Part shown: piece by piece, positions 59,401 through 64,000 of the stretch | How positions within the stretch are numbered: position 1 is the first letter of the stretch | Layout: the number at the start of each line of letters is the position of its first letter | NCBI GenBank assembly: GCA_009801015.1 | Contig: VHZZ01000058.1 | Coordinates: 197,970-261,969, forward strand | DNA from: Silene noctiflora | Taxonomy: Eukaryota; Streptophyta; Magnoliopsida; Caryophyllales; Caryophyllaceae | Direction of reading: 5' to 3' | DNA length: 64,000 nucleotides | The notes under the pieces: model-generated | What the model was told of the DNA's origin: nothing | The model's input: only the letters and a program-made list of their open reading frames with translations | Database searches by the model: none | Translations under genes and position numbers: made by a program

Positions 59401-62175
59401 GGATTATCCTACATGTCTTAAGTTAGTGTTGTTATAAGCTAAGTAGCACGGACACTCCTCCTAACTAGCCGTCCCGTGTCAGACACCGTGTCGGACACAC
59501 GGACACCCGACACTCGTCGGACACACGCCTATAGTTAGACGAGGAATAAAATGTCAAAAGAAATTGATTAGAAGATGGATTTGGTTGGGAAATGAGAATT
59601 ATTTATAGTTTTGTTCAAATTTTACCTTCAATTATGTAAATTTAATATCAAATACATTAAAAAAATGAAATCATACGTTATTTATGACCATAAAATATAT
59701 ATTTTAGTAAATTTTATTAGCGTGTCCCGTGTCCTAAATTTCATGGGATGCCGTGTCACGTGTCCGTGTCCGTGTCCGTTTTGGTGCTACCTAGGTTATA
59801 AGCTACGGTGAAGTTGTAAGGCGAGTGTTCAACACGGAACTTCAAAACCTCCTTCGAACCTCTAAATCATCACCATGTTTACTGTAGACTTTGTTCCTGT
59901 GAATAAATATTAATTGCCTGCACATTTGGCCACCAGAACTGATAGCTGTGTCACAACCTTAGACATTGGTGGATCTATTATGTGTGCAAAAACTCTAGTT
60001 TTTTTTCTAGCTGTTGGCCTAGAGTATCGATACCGCTAACAAGTCGACTAACTATGTCCTCAAATCTTGATTTGTCCTAGATTATTTAGATATGTAATAG
60101 TGCTTAACCGCTTGACTGCTTGGTGTTTTCAAGTTTTCCTTTGAATTGTCGTGTTTATCTATCTTGTTCTATAGTGTGGAGACTTGACATTTTACATTGT
60201 TTGTGGAGACTTGACATCTTATAGTACGGAAAACAGCTGTGTATTTATTTTATCCTTTTAAGTTAGCCTCCTCCTGACTGTGTTTTTTCTTCTTTTGTCG
60301 CATGCTAACCTTACTCCTGGAGAATGGTAAAAGTCTGATGACTGTGGTTTGTGCTTGCTAGGTGCTCTATACACCATTTTGTGCTACTTGCCTACTTTGT
60401 ATGTTTATTATAGGCCTATAGTCCCCTGTTCCCATGTTTCACTGTCTTTTCATAAAGAACTTTTTCTGTGTTGGATTGTGATGTTTGGCTGAAAGGTTAA
60501 AATAATGATGTTATGGGGGTATCCAATAGAATGCAATTATCTTCATATATCCTTTGCTTTGATTTTCGGAGCTCCTTTACCATTCTTACTGATTTAGCAC
60601 CACATGTAGCTGCTCTTTTCTTCTTATGGTTTTCCTCAATATGCACCTCTTAACTAATTTGCTAACTTAGTTGATTTTAACACTGAAATTGATACGCTAA
60701 CGAATCACAAACTGATACTTGTGGATCGATTCCTGATTCATATGCATTTGTGTTGTACCACTTTGAAATTACTTTTGTAGTGTTAGCCAGAGCTGTCTTC
60801 TTATTTTTTCCTGATAGTCGGCAGAACTGTTGTGCTGGCCTCTTCTGTTTATGTTTTGTTTTACTTAATTGCATTTTACGCAATATGAAAGATAATGGAT
60901 GAAGAACGTTGGATTTTCTATATGCTCTCTGAGTTATTCAAGACGGTGATCCCCTTTTAATAATATTGTCTTTCCAACAAATGGCTGCTGAAGTTCTGTA
61001 AAACAATAGTTCCGTAGGCAGTGAAGATTGTTTTTCAGAGGCACTTTGTGTTCTTTTCTTTATCTTTTTGAGTTTGCGGGTGAAAGACACTATCAAGCAA
61101 CAGTCTCTTCCCGACTGTTTGCATGTGCAAGAGCAATTGGGAAATTGTCAAACTCGAATCTTTTTTCCCACACTTAATACCTACTGATTGTAGCCACTTT
61201 TACTCTGTTGGAATTTGCTGGGTAGGCTTCTGTGTGTTCAGTGTCAAATTTGGCTATGAGTTTGATCTTCTGCTGTATGTTCGTTTTGATGATGATGATG
61301 CTTTTTTATTGCACTGCACGTATTAGCAGCATTATAAGTTCATTGATATTGTCGAACAATTGCAGGAGGAAGATGCTAGCAATTACGAAGAGCATGAAAC
61401 AGCTGGACACCAGTCTAGTAACGTTGAGGTGTTTCAGAAGGTCAGTTCCTCTTTGTGGTTCTGTTTTGTGGAGGAATAGTTTTTCGATTATTCAATGGAG
61501 CCAAAAGATCACAATCCTGAGCCTTGAAATACGATGGAATAAAGCAAATGTTTTTCTGAACGTCTGTCTCTTACATTGCAAAATAGTGGTTGTGGTCTCT
61601 TCTATTCTTGGATTTAGGTCACCCGAAAAGGTCTCTTTTTTTCTTCAACACAAGTGTAAAGCAAGATTGTGTACTTGTCTATATCTACCCCCCTTGCTTT
61701 GCCATAGGTGGAAGTGTGGGTCCCTTTTGAGACTCTGTTTACGTTGTTGCTGTCGGTTTATCATAGAATATTAATGTAATTTGTGGTATTTTTTGTTTTA
61801 CAGGATGATTTGGAGCCAGAGAATCTTCCTGAAGTTGTTCCATCGCAGACAGAGCAAGAACAGCCTCAGAATACAGAAGAAGAGAATGGCCATATCAATG
61901 TTGACTTCAAGGACCAGCAGTACGGTAACCGGAGAGGCCTGAGAGGTGGCGTTCGTGGTGGTGGCCGAAGGGGTTACTCTAATGGCAGAGGAGGCAGGGG
62001 TACTGGCAGGGGGAATGGGACCTACCAGAACGGTCGTGGCCAGTACTATGATAATTACTATCCTAGGAACAATTACTACAATAGACGAGGTGGAAGAGGA
62101 GGTGGTGGACAGTACAACAATTCATCCGGAGATCATGGCAATCACTCCCAGGAGAACATTGGGGCTGCATCGTAG
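56491..62175 (+). CDS. Caprin-like glycine-rich RGG protein (At1g27090-like)
   Basis: Four exons, 56491-57109, 57974-58182, 61366-61440 and 61804-62175, in phase, give 424 residues. The N-terminal half (about 25-205) is helical: 'LTVIAKRIRALRKKHTRILQ', 'LEVVRSKPAVEALLDELEKL', 'YEKREELMEDFVKLMYFGSL'. This resembles the HR1 region of animal Caprin proteins. The middle 'AALRAKLNKIISSGYF' is conserved in plants, and an acidic linker follows. The C-terminal 110 residues are rich in RGG/RG and Tyr/Asn ('RRGLRGGVRGGGRRGYSNGR'), typical of RNA-binding, phase-separating proteins. From memory it corresponds to Arabidopsis At1g27090; RNA granule function is inferred from Caprin. Intron 2 is 3.2 kb and carries two transposons. 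Confidence 0.88.
57302..57423 (+). repeat. 61 bp tandem duplication in intron 1 of the RGG gene
   Basis: Two almost identical 61 bp units, each 'aacattgaacattcttagtc' ... 'ttgtgatttgg'. Shorter 'gcgatttgacaaag' repeats lie just upstream (57235-57270). Confidence 0.9.
58477..59338. mobile_element. non-autonomous hAT-like element, 862 bp
   Basis: Ends 'cagggttgccgaa' and 'ttcggcaaccctg' are perfect 13 bp inverted repeats. They are flanked by the 8 bp duplication 'gtttatgt' at 58469-58476 and 59339-59346, the hAT signature. Subterminal 'attcgcgattcg' and 'cgtaatacg' repeats are rich in CG-containing hexamers. There is no transposase. One undetermined base (n) lies at 58765. It sits in intron 2 of the RGG gene. 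Confidence 0.92.
59439..59794. mobile_element. non-autonomous hAT-like element, 356 bp
   Basis: Ends 'ctaagtagcac' and 'gtgctacctag' are inverted, followed inward by arrays of 'gtgtccg'/'cggacac'. The 8 bp 'gttataag' is repeated at 59431-59438 and 59795-59802. There is no coding potential. It lies 93 bp after the previous insertion's target duplication. Confidence 0.85.
59803..61365 (+). other. remainder of RGG gene intron 2
   Basis: About 1.6 kb of intron with no recognised element. The short open frames have no family resemblance. Confidence 0.6.
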
Positions 62176-63560
62176 CATAAATGTTTTCATTGATATGTGC
62201 GTAGTAGAATTCTAGGCTCTATTTATGAATTCACTGTTTCGGATCCCACTCCCTTTTGTAGCTCAGTGAACATATCGACGATATGGTTCTTACCGAAGTA
62301 TTTCTAATATAGCTTGGGAGGACTTGCAAGTCGCTTCTTGCTGCAATATCAGCGTGTTCAAATCTGTGGGAATTTCTCGATGGATTGATATTTGATAGCT
62401 ATGTTATTGTTTTTCGGAATCAGCTTTAATATCAGATTCTGTTCTAGACACCGATTTTGTGACATTTTGTTTTTGCCAAAAATGAAGTGTTTAATTCAGG
62501 AGTTTTGTGTCCCGAGGTAAATCGGAATTTTATAGATTGACAGGTGCAGTCGAGTGAGTCGATTGAAGGTAAGATCTGTTCTGTAAACAGTGAACGTTTT
62601 CGCAATTTGACAACATGCATACTCTTTTGACAAGAATTTGCAGACTTTGAATTGGATTCTCAGGAGATAATTTTTTTAAAGAGCATATATATGTTCTTTA
62701 CAGGATTGCATACGTTTGATTAAAATTTGCGTAGCTTAATGTCGAAGTTTCTTCTGTAGTAAAATTAAAATAAAAAATGGTACAACAGAATCAGAGGCTT
62801 AACTCTGGTAATCTTGCAGTTAAACTCCTTTTTATTATATTCCGCTATCAACGGGTTTAAACTCAGATTATGAATATTACCGATTAGCGATTTCTATATT
62901 AGTCAAAGATGCCTATTAATCTGCAAAGCACATTTCTGGAAAAGTGTTTAAATACGTACTATTGTTCTTTGTTTATCGTCTTAATACCGCGTGTTTATAC
63001 TAATTTTTATAGTTAATACATTAGTTAAATACGTGTGTATATAATTATCTGCAGCTGTATAAAGTATTACTTAAAAACTAGCTGCTCATAATTGCAGCCA
63101 AAGCTTTATACTTTATGTATGTAGTTAATTAGTACATTATCCACTATTCGAAATCGATTAATTGTATTAAAATGGTAGACTGTTAGTAGGATATTAACCT
63201 ATTATCCTCCATGGTGATCTGATGAAGCTACTGATTTCAAATTTCTGATAATTTTTTTTTTTTTTTTTTATATCATGTATTTGGTATAAAACCTTATATT
63301 ATGAAGCTTCAAATCGCGCTATTCTTGAATATTAGGTGTCATACGGAAACAAATTCTCTACATTGAAAGTGTACTGTACTAAGGTTGTATACATCGGACA
63401 TTTTCCTTACCATGCTTCAGACAACGGTTTTTGAAATATCGAGACAAAATATCTTATTGTTGGTGATTTAAGAGTAATTACCGGTTCATTTTTGCGTAAT
63501 TAAGGTTGGTTCGTAGATGGGTAATCTCTAAATAATAAATTGCGAGCACGGGAAAATACG
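62176..63560. other. 3' flank of the RGG gene and intergenic DNA
   Basis: No coding region recognised. A 17-base T run is at 63251-63270. Confidence 0.55.
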
Positions 63561-63563
63561 GAG

Positions 63564-63675
63564 TGTATGCTTGCATAATTATTTACGGGATTACGGTATA
63601 ACATTCGGACGAATGACTATGACGGGGTCTGAGTGTATGCTTCCATAATTATTTACGGGATTACGGTATAACTTG
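63564..63675. repeat. 66 bp tandem duplication near the window end
   Basis: 'gtgtatgcttscataattat' then 'ttacgggattacggtataac' occurs twice, at 63564 and 63630. A smaller direct repeat 'attaattaaattacgcg' follows (63675-63725). Confidence 0.85.
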
Positions 63676-63807
63676 GGAATTAATTAAATTACGCGGAATT
63701 TCATTAATTAAATTACGCGAAATTTAGTAAATCGAATACTGATTTCTGAAGAGTCACATCCCTTCAGAAATACACTCCCCTTGTTTTCTTTCCCTGTAAT
63801 CCTTCTC

Positions 63808-63817
63808 TATATAAATA
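63808..63817 (+). promoter_or_regulatory. candidate TATA box of a transcription unit leaving the window
   Basis: 'tatataaata' is followed by about 180 bases of A/C-rich leader-like DNA ('aacacatcactgaacaatta'). It would suit a plus-strand start whose coding part lies beyond 64000. A repeat-borne promoter is equally possible. Confidence 0.4.
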
Positions 63818-64000
63818 GAAGAAGGATCAGAAGGATTACATACGAGAAATTCTTCAACACATCACTGAACAATTAACATTCAACATAAAAATATTTCTAT
63901 ATTACGTCTCTAATCTTTGAATGCCAAAAATCAGAGGGGACCGTCTTATCTCAGTAGAAAATTCGGTAACACCCAGGCACAAGTAAGGGTCGAATTATTC

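Overview
This is nuclear DNA of a flowering plant. Genes are interrupted by GT-AG introns in AT-rich DNA and separated by transposon debris. The plant-specific families present (a class I TCP factor, a LOV/F-box/Kelch photoreceptor, a receptor-like cytoplasmic kinase, a Bet v 1/MLP protein) fix the kingdom. Many short elements share ends of the type 'CTCC..GTCCC..ATCATTTGTTTACC', together with 'gagaccgtctta' and 'acggagtac' motifs. From memory these are typical of Caryophyllales; I cannot name the species.

Layout. 1-2.1 kb: a dispersed repeat end, a 7-unit minisatellite that can encode a 23-residue repeat, then a two-exon MLP gene. 2.7-8.4 kb (-): a six-exon PBL34/35/36-type kinase. 8.4-14.9 kb: gene-free, with several non-autonomous elements. 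14.9-17.7 kb (-): a composite relic, namely an acetylglutamate kinase C-terminal fragment joined to a broken partial copy of the gene at 20.9-28.4 kb. 18.2-19.0 kb (+): a TCP7-like gene, followed by an inverted-repeat element and an interstitial telomere-like tract. 20.9-28.4 kb (-): a ten-exon, 862-residue plant protein that I think is TRIPP-like (TRAPPII-associated). 29.6-31.5 kb (-): a 5'-truncated LINE with target duplications. 32-34 kb: SINE-like, nested and fold-back elements. 34.2-35.8 kb (+): an intronless GLOX-type copper radical oxidase. 36.7-38.9 kb (+): a two-exon RRM protein. 39.9-43.3 kb (+): FKF1/ADO3 with inverted Evening Elements upstream. 45.3-55.6 kb (+): a 19-exon AMP deaminase. 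56.5-62.2 kb (+): a four-exon Caprin-like RGG protein with two hAT-like insertions in intron 2. The last 1.8 kb holds repeats and a possible TATA box near the window edge.

The intact genes are ordinary housekeeping, signalling and clock genes; I see no gene cluster with a joint pathway. For every multi-exon gene I reconstructed, the exon lengths add up to an uninterrupted frame.

The most unusual structure is in AMP deaminase intron 11: a roughly 1.3 kb inverted repeat with arms of about 600 bp and a short loop. Each arm carries remnants of a tandem 'IIDLTKDD' peptide array that resembles SUMO-interacting motifs. Also notable are the 23-residue repeat peptide upstream of the MLP gene, a duplicated in-frame splice donor in AMP deaminase exon 1, and the rearranged NAGK/TRIPP-like relic.
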